In this document: piece after piece, positions 20,128-31,738 of the stretch
How positions within the stretch are numbered: the first letter of the stretch is position 1
Layout: each line of letters begins with the position of its first letter
Source of the DNA: Marvania coccoides
Taxonomy: Eukaryota; Chlorophyta; Trebouxiophyceae; Chlorellales; Chlorellaceae
DNA: 64,000 nt
Direction: 5' to 3'
NCBI GenBank assembly: GCA_963854735.1
Contig: OY978103.1
Coordinates: 124,001 to 188,000 of the forward strand
The notes under the pieces: model-generated
Told to the model about the DNA's origin: nothing
What the model saw: the letters and a program-made list of their open reading frames with translations, nothing else
The model's database searches: none
Program-made: the position numbers and the translations under genes

Positions 20128-21458
20128 CTACATAAACCCTCCCCAGTAACGAAGGAAGGGAAACAGAGAGACAATCGGTTGCAAGTACCACGGTACACTC
20201 TTAAAAACTCGGCGGCGGCGTCTAGGGTGAGGTCCGGCAGGGGCCACCATCCACCCTCGTCCCTCCCTTTCCATAGTACCGGCTTGTCGCCTCGAGCCCA
20301 GGTCCTCCCCAGCTGTTCGAATTCTCCTCGTCCTGGGGCGCGGCATTGGCCGCCGCTGCTGCTCTTCGCTCACAATAGAGACTACCCCTGGAACTGTGCT
20401 TTCTTCTTCCTTTTCCGTGCTCAATCTGACTTCCTCCCACCCCCGTGTGGCAGCTGCAGCCCGCTCAGCCTGCGACCGCCTTGGTCGCCTTCTAACTGGT
20501 TTCGGCGGCAGAGCCGCACTTACTGATCGCTGCTGCCTTTCGCCTCTCTCCTCTTCGTACATCGCATCTTCATTTGCCCAAGCTGCTGTGGGATCCGACT
20601 GCGGTGGAACAGTAGTTGCTGTTCCTTCTGTCACCACTTCAGGTCTCCCAACTTCCGGCACCGGCGCCACAGAAACGACCTGGAATTCGTCCGCGCCCAA
20701 ATCGTACACAAATTCCTGCAGATATGGAGGGGAGAGGGGGGGGGGGGGCGGGGGGGTATTATCAACAAAATTCACTTTATCAACTAATTTTCGCTGCCGG
20801 GCGGTTCTGAAAAATTACGCCATGCACGTTTCCTTTACCTCCATGGAACCATTTCTTTTGCCGCCTCGAGCAGCTGGCCCTGGGGGGGGCGGGGGCGGGG
20901 GCGGGGGCGGCGCTCTCCACTGCTGCCTGCGTGGGTCGTCCTCCCTCATGAATTTTTTTGCCCTTCGCAGACCTGAAAAAATACTCTGCAGCAGCGTCAG
21001 CAAAACGTCTCTGACCCCTGCAGTAGCACAAAAAAAAAATAGAGTGGAGGCGGCGAGAGAATTGGAAATAACAAAATAATGTAATATTTTGCTTTGCCTC
21101 CCTGGCTACTCGTACCTGGAATGAGGAAGGGAACGGCGAGGATGCCCAGCACTGATGGGTCCTTCGCTGCCCATGGCAGGATGATGATGAGAGCTGGCAG
21201 CCCAAACAGCACCAGCAGCTCTGCTTCGAACGGCTCTTTGCTGCGGGGCTGCTGCTGTCGCCTGCTGGTAAACGGCGTGGAGCGCCCTGAGGGGCTGGCA
21301 GACCAGGTTCGTGAAGGTTCACTGGGAGGCTGCGCTTGATCGGTGGCGCGCTGCGTGCTTCGCCTCCTGGCGAGGACGAGGAGCGGAGAGCGGCGGGAAC
21401 CAGCGGGATGACAAGGAGGTAAGCGGAGGGGGTAGCCCAGCAGTGCTGCCGCTGGCAT
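20128..21458 (-). CDS. Predicted plastid membrane protein, unknown function
   Basis: Exons are 21458-21116, 21017-20839 and 20715-20128, joined in phases 1 and 0, 369 aa. The N-terminus is rich in Arg, Ser, Pro and Ala and poor in acidic residues, consistent with a chloroplast transit peptide. Two hydrophobic segments follow near residues 80-97 (LLVLFGLPALIIILPW) and 102-114 (VLGILAVPFLIP), then a basic stretch, a Pro run of about 10, a conserved-looking FVYDLGADEFQVV, and a long Arg-rich C-terminal half ending near LFPFLRYWGGFM. No family is recognised. The acceptor-like sequence just upstream of the ATG leaves open an additional 5' exon. Its 3' end lies 126 bp from the canopy-like gene's stop (convergent). 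Confidence 0.6.
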
Positions 21459-21746
21459 GTCCGCGAAACTCTGAAATGTATTTATCGATTGTTATTTGTC
21501 TTTCTAAAAGCACATCAGCGAGGGAAAGACCGTCTTTGTGTCGGACACGAAACAATTGTTGCAAGGCGAGTCCAGAGTATTTCCGAGCCACTGCACTTCA
21601 AGCGAACATCAATACATTATTTTTTTAATATTTAACATTTTTTAAAGGCCAACAGAGTGCTCGACTTGCGGCCTTGAAGCCTTTTTTTTCATTTCGAACG
21701 CTTACAAGCTGCGTTTCCCCCACTAAATCAAACCCCAATTACAATT
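21459..21746. promoter_or_regulatory. Divergent promoter region (288 bp)
   Basis: This short spacer separates the minus-strand membrane-protein gene from the plus-strand PP2C-like gene. Reverse-strand sequence near 21470-21590 is open and could hold a 5' exon of the membrane-protein gene. Confidence 0.4.
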
Positions 21747-23129
21747 ATGGGCAACTGTTTGGGCAGTGGGAAGCAAGAACCAGAGGGCAGCACGGCCACG
21801 CCCTTGCCAGGCGTTTTTGATGTGGACTTGATTTCTTTCGACAGCAACAATCTAACGAGCTTCCTCTCCATCGAGGCCGCAGCCGCTCACTACGCCGCAT
21901 CCAGCGAACGTTCAACTTACAGCGTGCTGCACAGGGCCTCGCCGCACTTGCTTTTTGTGGGCCTGTTTGAAGGAGGTGGCGTGGCAGCAGCTATTTGCCA
22001 CAAAGACGCGGTGCGGGCCTTTGCCGAGTGCTGCCAGCGCCATGGCATTGCAGACTATAAAATTGTGCTATCAGAAACCCTGCTCTCATTGCACGCCGCC
22101 TGTCTGCAATCCAAATCTATGCATCCTGGTCGTGGGGCCGTTTCTGCTGCGATTGCTCTGCCAGACCTGCGCTCAGAGCAGTGCATCATGGCTGGGGTGG
22201 GCCAGGCGTAAGTCCTGTTAACCACAATAATCGGCAGCTTCAATGCGCGGCGGCCCAGCTGCACCTGGGGCCTTCCCCTGCATTTCTCGAAGAAAGAAAA
22301 AACGGCAAGCAGCGACCCCCAGGAGCTGCTGCCTCTAGGCACGCCAGTAAGGAAGCTGAAGGTGGCGGTGCGTGTGCACGCGCTGCCCCAGACCGATTTC
22401 AACGTGATTCTCGCAGCTTCAGGCGTTTGGAGCCTGGTGTCTCCATCTGCTGCAGCTCTTCGGGCACATCTGTACACCCAGGTGAGCAAAAATTATTAAA
22501 TACCGCAACAAATTGTTATTTCCCATTTCTTAGAATGTTATTTTTTCCTCCTAATCTGCAGTTCCGCCGCACACACAAAGCGGCGGTGCAGCAGGCCAGC
22601 GCCGCCGCTGAATCCGCGCTCCCTTCGCCCGCCATGCGCAGCATGACCACTGCTGAGCACATGGTGCACGCTGCGCTGCCCACCGCAGCCGATCGCCATG
22701 CCACGGCAGGAGAGAACATTTCAGCGGCGGGCCTGCTCAGCCTGCCGTTCGAGCGCCCCGCCCCAGCGGCAACACTCGAGGCAGGAGGTAGGACGCCGCT
22801 GCTGAAACAGAAGCCCATCCTCATCCGTGGAGACATCCACGGCGACCTTTCTTGCACCGTTATCTCAGTCAGCGCTAATGCCAAACTGCAGCTCTTCAAC
22901 CCAATTCCCCGCCTTTTCACCAGCTCCAGCGCTACTGCTCCAAACAAACCCAACGGCGATCTCGCTGCTGTGGCGCACTTTCGCTGGGCGAATGCTGGCA
23001 GTCGATTACTTGAGGCTCAGCCGGCGCGAGGTTCGGCGGCGCTGGGCGGAGATCGCAGACGCAGCTGTGAAGGAGGCCCGCAAGAGGGCCAAGCTGGTGG
23101 AGTGCCTGCGCATGGAGCAGGAGTCCTGA
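21747..23129 (+). CDS. N-myristoylated PP2C-like protein, probable pseudophosphatase
   Basis: Exons are 21747-22207, 22313-22481, 22562-22787 and 22924-23129; phases agree and give 353 aa. The N-terminus MGNCLGSG is a classic N-myristoylation (Gly2) plus palmitoylation (Cys4) signal, so membrane attachment is likely. The core resembles PP2C phosphatases: HLLFVGLFEGGGVAAAI corresponds to the metal-binding F-G-V-F-D-G-H-G-G box, CIMAGVGQA to V-A-N-V-G-D-S-R-A, and NVILAASGVWSLVS to L-I-L-A-S-D-G-L-W-D-V. The catalytic Asp/His residues are replaced in each box (DGHGG to EGGG, GDS to GQ, SDG to ASG). It is also shorter than usual. The C-terminal exon gives a basic helix (YLRLSRREVRRRWAEIAD). A membrane-bound regulatory pseudoenzyme is inferred. 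If the third intron is not spliced, the frame runs instead to 23155 with a less protein-like end. Confidence 0.55.
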
Positions 23130-23644
23130 CGGCGTACCTGCGACGAGAGCGGTGAAAGCGATTGCGGGCTTAATAGGAGGGAGGGATACACAAAAAAGCA
23201 TGCACCAATTTGAATAAATGCGCGGGGTGCCAGGTCCTCAATAAAGCAACCAGAGAATTTGAATGAAGAACTATGTGAGCGGTGGGCGGGGCAAAATCAA
23301 TTCCCCCCGTGCCCAGTCTGACGCATGTAACCAGGCAACAAGAGCAGCCCCAGTTATGAGTTCTACAAGGGTTGCGTCCCCCCTCAAAAATATAACAGGA
23401 GTTTGTGCTTATGTGGCCATTGGTGCCAAGACACGTAGCTTAATTTTTCTTGTCACGCGATAGTTCGCTGTATACTCGGTTTTTTATTAATATTATATAT
23501 TAATTTTTTTCGCTCAGACCGAAGCAGCGTTCGATCGCATTGGAATTGCCAAAATATTTAGAGGTGAATTTTTTCCCCTCACCTATTTCTGGACACGCCA
23601 AAAGGTTCACATTTTCATCCAGTACGCTGTGAAACACCATCGTC
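23130..23644. other. Intergenic, promoter of the NAD(P)H dehydrogenase gene
   Basis: No gene is seen. It contains the 3' UTR of the PP2C-like gene and the upstream region of the dehydrogenase. A very AT-rich stretch lies at 23480-23510. Confidence 0.45.
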
Positions 23645-25606
23645 ATGGTCTCGGCCAGTCTCAGGTCCATGAGCCGGCCCTGCGCAGTCCGCAGACCGGC
23701 GGTGCCCTCCTTGAACAACATCACATCTCGCCCCTCCATTGCCCGCCCGCGGCGCATTGCACTGCAATGCCAAGCCGTGATTGCAGACCGCCCACCTTCA
23801 GGCGAAAAGGTGACTTCTTGGCTCCCTGCACCCCACATTTCCACTTACAAATTAATCAAATCCCGAAAAGTCAGCCCACAAGAAATTTGATTCTGAACCT
23901 GTTCATTCCCACCACAGACCTCCCCCAACGGCGCCGGCAAGCTGGAGGCTTCTTCCCCCGCCCAGGGCTCCAACCCGTCCGCCCCTTCCACCAAGCCCCG
24001 CGTTGTCGTGCTTGGCTCCGGCTGGGCTGCCATGAGCTTCGTCAAGGCCTTTGACCCCGCGCTGGCCGACAAATACGACCTTGTTCTCGTCTCCCCCCGC
24101 AACTACTTTGTCTACACCCCGCTGCTGCCTGCCATGTGCGCTGGGACCGTTGAGGAGCGCTCCATAGTTGAGCCTGTCCGTGCTGTGCTGGGCGGCAAGG
24201 GCAAGTTTTTCGAGGCCAAGTGCACGGAAATCAACCCTGAGGAGCGCTCGATCGTGGCGTGCTTCCCCGAAGACGCCGGCTTCCCCGAAGCCTGCTTCAA
24301 AGTGCCGTACGACATCCTCGTGCTGGGCGTGGGGTGCATCAACAACACCTTTGGCATCAAAGGCGTGGCGGAGAACGCCAACTTCTTCAAGTCCGTGGAG
24401 GACGCCGCCAAGCTGCGCCTGCGCGTGTCCGAGTGCTTCGAGCGCGCCTCCCTTCCGCAGACATCGGTGGAGGAGCGCCGCCAGCTGCTGTCGTTCGTCA
24501 TCGTGGGCGGGGGACCCACCGGCGTGGAGGTCGCCGCCGAGCTGCACGACCTCATCGTGGAGGACCTGTCGAAGCTGTACCCTGAGCTGGTTGGAGATTT
24601 CCGCATTCGGGTGATTGAACTCATGTCCCACGTGCTGTCCACCTACGACCGCAAAATCTCCAACTTTACCGCGGAGACCTTCAAGCGCAACGGCATCGAC
24701 CTGGTGCTCAACTCCCGGGTGCAGAGCATCGGCTCCTCCACCGTGACAGTGCTGGACTCTGACGACAACGTCTCTGAGATTCCGTTTGGGGCGTGCGTGT
24801 GGGCCACCGGCATCGCCATGCACCCGCTCATCAAGCAGCTGCAGGAGAAGCTGCCGGAGGGCACTCAGACGCACTTCCGCTCCATCGTGACCGACGAATT
24901 CCTGAGGGTGCGTGGGGCGCCGGGGGGCACCATCTTCGCGCTGGGAGACGCGGCCACCATCGTGCAGCAGAAGGCGCTGGACAAAGCGGACGAGCTGTTT
25001 GAGCGCGCGAAGAAAGACGCCAATGGCCGGATTTCGCTCAAGGGGCTGCGGGGGATCATGCGGGAGGCGGCCAAGGAGTTCCCCCACCTGGAGGAGCACG
25101 CCACCTTCCTGGAGACGCGCTCGGGGCTGGACCGGTGGGGCGGGGTCGTGACCAAAGCGTTTGTGGCTGCCAACAAAAATGCGGCCGGCAAGTCTACGCT
25201 GTACAAGGACATAACTGAAGCGTCCACGCTGGACCGCGAGCAGTTCAAGGAGCTGCTGAAGACCATCGACATGGGGCTGCGCGCGCTGCCCGCCACTGCC
25301 CAGGTGGCCCGCCAGGAGGCGGAGTGGCTGGCGGAGCTGTTTGGTGAGTTTGAGGTGCGGCCCGGGTTCACGCCCCGCCCCGAGGTGAAGGGCTTTGAGT
25401 ACTTCCACAAGGGCAGCTTGGCGTACGTGGGGCAGAACAATGCGGTGATGGATGTGCCGCTGGTGGGTCCGCTGATGGGGCTGTTTGTAGGCTTTGCGTG
25501 GCGTGGATTTGAGACCTTTTCGCAGATCTCGTTTAGAAACCAGTGCCTGGTGACGATGGACTGGATGAGGACGAAGGCCTTTGGGCGCGATACCAGCCGC
25601 GTTTGA
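23645..25606 (+). CDS. Type II (alternative) NAD(P)H dehydrogenase
   Basis: Exons are 23645-23809 and 23918-25606 (phase 0), 617 aa. It oxidises NAD(P)H and passes electrons to quinone without pumping protons, in the respiratory chain or in plastid quinone reduction. The first FAD-binding motif is VVVLGSGWAA (about residue 84) and the NAD(P)H-binding motif is FVIVGGGPTGVE (about 249); between them is FVYTPLLPAMCAGTVE, strongly conserved in this family. The C-terminus (FVGFAWRGFETFSQIS) is the membrane-anchoring end. An insertion near residue 415 (FERAKKDANGRISLKGL) matches the EF-hand insert of plant NDB-type enzymes but lacks several calcium ligands. The first 55 residues are Arg/Ser/Ala-rich with no acidic residues early on, indicating an organelle-targeting peptide; mitochondrion and chloroplast are both possible. 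Confidence 0.93.
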
Positions 25607-26684
25607 AACTGTCGCAATAGCTTTTTTCGGAAGCTTTGTTTTTGGGGGTGGACGCGCCTGGCAGCATAATATTTTGTTTTTGCTGATTCCCCAGCAGTGT
25701 AGTACAATAAAAATGAATAGATTCCAATGCAGTACTACTCTTCTTTTATGATGACGATGACGATGATTTACGATTTACTATTTCACTGTGTACGACAACT
25801 GATTATGATGAATGATAAAAATGTTTCGTTTATTGGTCTGATTCTGGTTTATTTTCGAAAATCGCCACTATGACCGTTTTGCTGGTGGCGCTACCAGTCT
25901 GAGAGTGTGCAATGATCCCTGCACAACGCAACAGAGAACTGCGCTTTGTTTCTTTCTTCTTCCTCACCTTACCCCCATTCATCCATGACTACTTTATTTA
26001 GTCGGTTTCGTCCTTCGCTATATATGCTTGTTGTGCGTCGCACCCATTCTCTTCCCTTCCCCATATTTCTGATATCGATAGTAGTGGCTCTTTGCTTCCC
26101 CAAATATTGACAGTTGCAAGATCTTAGATAAAATGCAAATATGTAATACCTTTTTTTAAAGAAATCAAGAATGAATCATCGTAGGAGACATGTCACAAGG
26201 AGAAATAGAAAGAGAGAAGGAGCATTGAAGGAACACCGCTCGCAGAGCATCGCAGAGCAGAGAATAAACCAACATTGCTGCTGCTTTGCCAAGTAAGAAT
26301 AATAGCAGGGCGGCAGGAGAAGATGCGTTGAAGTTCGGAGAAAGGTAAGGGGTGAGATTCTGTAAAAGAACAAACAAAAAGGGAAAAGGCTCTCGAGGCG
26401 CTTAACGCAGCGCCGCTTCGGAGCGCTCCACAATCCAACTGCCACAGCCCGCTCGAAAAACCACGGGGAAGACAAAACAAGAAAAAAATAAACACTGCGC
26501 TAGCTGAGGTCCACTGGTCTACGTTCTACATTTGAAAGAGATTCCGCTTCCCAGGAAGAAACCATATTGTTGTACTGCATTGGTATTCAAAGGCTTTCTC
26601 ATCCATTCTCAAACAGCCCCACATGCTCATATTGCTACACTGTCGTTGTTCTACTGCTCCCTCCCCACTCCAGCAATGATGCAC
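25607..26684. other. Spacer between convergent 3' ends
   Basis: This is about 1.08 kb of AT-rich sequence with no gene. It holds AATAAA-like sequences near 25706 (plus strand, 100 bp after the dehydrogenase stop) and a short GATGAC repeat at about 25750-25765. Confidence 0.6.
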
Positions 26685-28309
26685 TTAGAAACCGCCCTGC
26701 AGGTCCCGCATCAGGTTTGACGCCATCCTCGACAGCTTGGACCCCGCTTCGCTGGCCATGGCTTTCAGCTGCTGCACGTCTTGCCGCGCGGTCATACTGA
26801 TCTTGGACACCAGCTCGCTGGCGGTGCGGTCCATGTCGGAGCCGCCGCCCTGCGACGAGCGGGAGCTCTGCCGCCCAAAGTAGGCGTCGGAAGAAATGGC
26901 AGTGGAGCCCTGGAACTGGCTGATCTTGTTCTGCCGCTCGTAGTCGGTCTCGTTCGTGTCCTGGTTGAAGAACGCAGAGGAAGAGATGGACTTGGCGTTG
27001 CCGAACCGCGCCTGGGCAGCGGAGGAGTCGGCAGCAGCAGCACCGCCGGCGGGGGTGGCCTGGCTGCGGGCGCCGCCGCTGCGGGCGCCAAAGCCGCCGC
27101 CGATGGGGGCTCCGAATCCGCCGCCGCTGCTCTGCCCAGGCCCGTCCCGAGGAGATTTCAGCCCTCCGGAAGACGTGCCCAGGGGGTCCGAGAAGAAATC
27201 GGACGACTGGTCCAGCTTGAGGTGGCCGTCCTTGCCACGCTGCACCGCGGGCCTGCGCTTCTCCTCCAACGCGTCCATGGCGAAGCGGGAGGTGGCCGCG
27301 GGAGCGCCCACCGCCTCCTCCAACGTCTCGGCATCCTCCAGGACCGGAGCTTCGGGCTCCTCTGCGGGCGCCTGGTCGAACAGCGACTCGTCCACCTGCA
27401 CGCTGATCTTCTTGATCCCCAGGCCGCCACCGCCGGATTTTGCGCCGCCCACTCCCATGCGGCGGTTGGCCAGCCGCGCCTTGGCGGAGGCAGCAGCGCC
27501 GGAAGCTGACAGCCGGGCGGGCGCGGCAGGGGCTGCGGCGGGGGCAGCGGCGGTGCCGTTGGCAGCTGCCACCACAGCCTTAGCGGAGGCTGCAGGCTTG
27601 GCCTCTGCGTCACTGGCCGCGGCGACGTTCATCGCCTTTGCGGCGTCCTTGTCAAGCTGCCTGCGGTACAGCTGGGCCGCACGGGAGGTGTACTTGGACT
27701 CGATCTTGTCGGAGCCGACCTCGTCCCACCCGTGCTGCTTGAAAAACATGCGGGCTCGTTGGTTGCCGCCCGCAGCCATCAGCTGCAGCTGCTCCTCAGT
27801 CCAGGTGTCCAGGGTGGTGGAGCGCACGAAGGAGAGGTGCACGCCCAGCGAACGGTGGATGCCGGCGCAGGAAAGGCAGATGAAGACGCCATAAGGCACG
27901 GACGCCCAGGTGGGGTTTTTGGCTGGGCAGTCAAAGCACACCTGCGGGGGAGAAACCGGGCACAGGGTGTGCGAATTGGTGAGAGATCGGAGCGAAGAGA
28001 GGGGTGGGGCCACCGGAGCGGCCTCTGATGAGTGAAAGGAAGCGCTTCGCCAAAATTGGTGTGAGATCAACGCGAGGCAAGCAGCTGCTCGGTGGTGAGA
28101 CCCCCGCAGCGCCCTTGCAACAGTTGAATGGCGATCCGAGGGGTGCGAATTGCTGGCAAATGCGCGTGGCCGCTGCCGCGGTTTCTGCCTATTCGATGTT
28201 CGATAAAACAACTGGTGTGTGGGCCGTAGCCTGCGATCAGGCGCACCTTGTTTTCTGGCTTTGCTCGCAGTTTGCGGAAGAGCGTGTCACGGTCTAAAGG
28301 CACGGACAT
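26685..28309 (-). CDS. ArfGAP2/3-type GTPase-activating protein
   Basis: Exons are 28309-28247 (63 bp) and 27941-26685 (phase 0), 439 aa. The zinc finger is [15 protein letters not shown]...ICLSC, the C-x2-C-x16-C-x2-C pattern of ArfGAPs, with the conserved [16 protein letters not shown] and its catalytic Arg. The intron splits NK from VCFDC, just before the first zinc-finger cysteine. The C-terminal half carries ISSSAFF and [10 protein letters not shown], the ISS repeats that mark the ArfGAP2/3 class, and ends with an amphipathic GRM-like helix. These proteins stimulate GTP hydrolysis by ARF1 on COPI-coated Golgi membranes and couple it to coat and cargo. A Gly/Ala-rich linker separates the two parts. 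All family hallmarks are present. Confidence 0.94.
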
Positions 28310-29484
28310 CGTGCTGTAATTTTTATTCAGCGGCCTTTTGAGTTTCTGTTGCAACGAGAAAAAAGGTGAGCGTCCTCCACAAAATGTAATTGAGGCGATG
28401 GCTACGACTAGGTGCTCTATATGAATATATATTTTTTCAAGCAGAAACCGTTTTCGTTCGTTGTGTGAAAAGTGCGCGCCAAAATGCCAATGCCTTTATT
28501 CCAATTTCAAGCAGCTGAGCTTGGCAGAAGGACATCTATGGAGAAGTCAAGCTGGTGGCAGCACTCTCCTGCACCCTCCTCCCCTTCCTGAGACTGCTCG
28601 TCCACTGCGGCAGGCCTCAGCGAATTCTCTTACGGTAACGCCCCGCCGTCTCAATAGGATGTGCCCGTTATTCGCCTGCTAGAGGGCGCAGAATGGCCCA
28701 ATTTGCCAATGCTTCTATGATTTCAGTTGCATTGCTTGTTCATTACACAAAAACTGTTGTTGCAGCGCTAGTTAATCAATGAATAAAAGGTCGGTTACCA
28801 CAGTGGGGTGAGAGGGCAACCAAATCTGGCGAGGGTACAGAGAAAAAGGCAAGTCAAGAATGAAAAAAGGGACGATATGAAACTTCTCCAGCTAGTCTGG
28901 AGATTTACTACTCGCACTACTAATAAAGCTAATGAAAAAGAGAAAAAAATGAAGCGGTCAAGGTAACGATGCATGCAAGAGAATGAGATAATATAATACA
29001 CAGAAACATAAACATTTGATTGGTTATGTAAAAGAAGGATTAAAAGAAGGGTTAGCGTTCATAGTAAAAAGAAAGAAGCAGACTAGAAGCAAACTAGACG
29101 ACTCTACAAGCGCTCTAAAAGAACAGTATTCGTTTGAGTGAGCTTTGGGGATAGGAAAAGAAAGGTGGAGCGTAGATACAACTGAGGGGGGGCGACGACA
29201 TGGTGGCGACATCATCAACATTGGTTAGTAGCATTGCTCATCAATCAAGTGCTAGTAAGGAATGAGACGAGATAACATCGACAGACTTTATGTGTGGCAC
29301 AATTTCTGGTTTGTTTTAGGTAGGGACAGTGCTCTCTCTTCGCTCCAGAACAGAAAAGATAGACATGGGTTTTTTTTGGGGGGGGGGGGGGGGGTAGGTT
29401 TATCCATACCGATCAGGGATACTCATTTCACATCGAAAACTTGGGTCCGGCTACTGGCAGGTAATACACGTTCTTAGTTCATTC
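28310..29484. other. Intergenic region, promoter of ArfGAP gene and G tract
   Basis: No gene is seen. The region upstream of the ArfGAP start (28310-28700) has moderate GC. The remainder is AT-rich and includes a T8-G18 homopolymer junction near 29370-29395. ORFs here are short and not protein-like. Confidence 0.55.
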
Positions 29485-30017
29485 TCAGGCATAGACTCCT
29501 TCTACCGACAGCTCGGCAGCTTCGTCTGCTGGGAGGGGGTTGCCATCGCAATCGACGCCGGCCTTCTCGAGCAGGGAAGACAGCCGGGTGATCTCTGCGT
29601 CCATGGCAGACAGCAGCTCCCCGTAGACCAGGCGCATGCGGTCCAGCTCCCGCTGCAAAGCGTCGACGATAGTGGGGGTGGACGCAGAGGCGGCGTAGGA
29701 GTCGTTGACGGTGGCTGCCTGGGTGGAGGGGCTGCCTTCCACAGCGCGCGGGGCGGACATCTCTTGCGGGAGAGGGGATTCAAGGGACTGCAAGCAGCAA
29801 ACGAGGGTGGGGGGAGGTGGTCAGTTGGAAAAGTGCCAGCAACTTTGAAAAATTAGGAATTAAGAGGGAAGGCCGCGGGGGTCTTGCCCCAGCTTACCTT
29901 CACCCGCCGATGAGCGATTTGAAACCCCTGGGAGGGAGGGCGCAGCGCTTGCAGCCTGTCAGCGATTTCAGGAAAAGATTTTTTGTGTCCGGTGAGAGGA
30001 ACGGCAGCACCGACCAT
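29485..30017 (-). CDS. Small coiled-coil protein, unknown
   Basis: Exons are 30017-29898 and 29787-29485 (phase 0, GTAAGC donor, TTGCAG acceptor), 140 aa. The N-terminal exon contains GHKKSFPEIADRLQALRPP. The C-terminal exon has a low-complexity Ser/Thr stretch followed by a helix with heptad-like spacing (IVDALQRELDRMRLVYGEL and AMDAEITRLSSLLEKAG), then an acidic tail ending SVEGVYA. The coiled coil suggests a subunit of a complex, but no family is recognised. Alternative internal Met at 29760 would remove the first exon; the clean splice signals and codon phase favour the longer form. Confidence 0.6.
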
Positions 30018-30378
30018 TGATTGATTGGCCTGAAATGGCTATGGAAATGTGCGTCACAGCTGTAAATTGGGTGTTATAGAAGGTTTTGGAAGTAGATTTC
30101 CCAAAGTTGTATTATTATTTCTGGCAACGCCTTTTTTCTCTACGACGCGTAATCCGCGTAAATGGGGCACTCTGATTCACACTTAATTTCAAATTTTGAT
30201 GAAAAAATAGTGTTAGAGGTTGGAGAGGTTTTCAAAATCATCTACGAACCTGGTGCAAGGAAGGTGGAAAGCAGTTGACACCCCCCCTCCTCTCGAGCCA
30301 ATTTGTTGACAAACGCATTTCGCAGCGCTATCTAACTAAACCAGCCGCAATCACATGGTTTCTCAGCTTTTTTCCCCC
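30018..30378. other. Short AT-rich spacer
   Basis: It lies between the 3' end of the FAD monooxygenase gene and the start of the small coiled-coil gene, both on minus. It presumably holds the latter's promoter. Nothing else is evident. Confidence 0.5.
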
Positions 30379-31738
30379 CTACCACCACCGCCGCACCGGC
30401 GGTGATTTCTCTTTGGGAAACTGGCTTTTCGTGCCTATGTCCACCCCTAGCTTCACCAATTTTCTCCCAACATCCAGCATGGTTTGATTGTAGCGCTGCA
30501 GGGCTGGCCTCAGCGCACATTCAGGACTGCCCGCCAAGCATTTTGCCAATGCCCATGCGTTCACAGCAGCCTTCGTGGTCCCTGCGGCGGTGTGGGGCCT
30601 CAGAATGCACCCTGCGTCTCCCACCAGCGCCACCCTATCGTTGAAGACGAGCTCCGGCGCCAGGAAATCGTGAATTGCTTGCACAAAAATGTCGTCGGTT
30701 GCGGCAACCAGGTCGGCTAGCTGTGGTGGCAGAAGAGACCGCGCTTGGGCCTTGGTTTCCGCCGCCACCTCAGAGCTGCACAAAGAAAGGGAGGGGCGGA
30801 GTTCGTTACTTATTTTTATTGAAAAGCTACGAAATATCAACTTCAACTCACTTGAGCGCGCCTCGGGGCACAGAAAAGCCGTGCCGCCGGCCGTCTGCGC
30901 CCGTCAGTATTCTTCCCAGCTCTCCTCCAGTAGAATCCGACCCAGGCACGTTCATGTACCACACCCAGTTCACCCTCCGCTGCCCTGTGCGCACCTCCCC
31001 ACCGTTTCCAGGAATCGTGTAGGCCAAGATGTGGTAGTCATGCCCTTGGTAGACCGTGAACTTCAAGCTGAGAAACTCCAGAACGTGAGAGGGCACCTCT
31101 GCTTCGGGCACCAGCCCCCGCCATGCCACGTAACCTTGGTAGTGGGAGCGACCGCCGGGGTGGAAAGATGAGCGCACAAATGACCCAGGACCATCTGCCG
31201 CCACTAACAAGTCTGAATGGACACTTTCTTCCCCATTTACGGTCAATGTGACCCCGGTTTCAGGGTCAGCAGACAAGCTGGTCACACAGCAGCCACCTCG
31301 ATAACTTGCATCAGCCACGGCGCGTCGCAGCGTCCTGTGGAGCACGTCCCATGCGGTGAAGAGCTGCGGGGCGGCGTTGCCGTCGATGACTGCACCGTTT
31401 CTGTCAACGTACTGCCGCCCAGCGGAGACGATCGAGATGTCTTTGGCGTCGCATACGTTGAAATGACGAAGAAAGGCGGCCATGTCGGGTTGGATGACGA
31501 GGCCGGCGCCTTGAGAGGGCAGCGGGCCGGGGGTGCGCTCGAAAACTGATACGGGGCACCCAATGCTGGCGAGGGCTATGGCAGTGCAGCACCCTCCAAT
31601 GCTGCCTCCGACGATGACCACCGTGGGAGGAGGGGTGGAAGGGGAGGCTGGAGAGGGGTGGGGGTCCCCAAGAAGGGTTTGATTGATGATGAGGTCCTCC
31701 AGCATCGGCGCTGGGACGTGCTGCAGCGGTGCAGCCAT
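30379..31738 (-). CDS. FAD-dependent monooxygenase (aromatic hydroxylase family)
   Basis: Exons are 31738-30852 and 30775-30379 (phase 2), 427 aa. The N-terminal Rossmann motif VVIVGGSIGGCCTAIALAS binds the ADP part of FAD. The C-terminal block RVALVGDAGCILRPHTAAGT contacts the flavin; the RPHTAAGT form is characteristic of the 2,6-dihydroxypyridine-3-hydroxylase-like subgroup of class A flavoprotein hydroxylases. A DG motif (LLVAADGPGSFVR) lies between them. The enzyme would use NAD(P)H and O2 to hydroxylate a heteroaromatic or phenolic substrate; the true substrate is unknown. No transit peptide is evident, suggesting a cytosolic location. In eukaryotic algae such genes are sporadic and may derive from bacteria, which a tree could test. 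Confidence 0.87.

Noticed and set aside
22788..23155. Reading the PP2C-like gene straight through to 23155
   Set aside because: The unspliced frame ends in low-quality sequence, whereas removing 22788-22923 gives correct GT-AG signals, matching phase and a coherent basic helix.
23903..25408. 501-codon minus-strand frame opposite the NAD(P)H dehydrogenase
   Set aside because: His/Gly/Leu-rich shadow of a clearly identified plus-strand enzyme.
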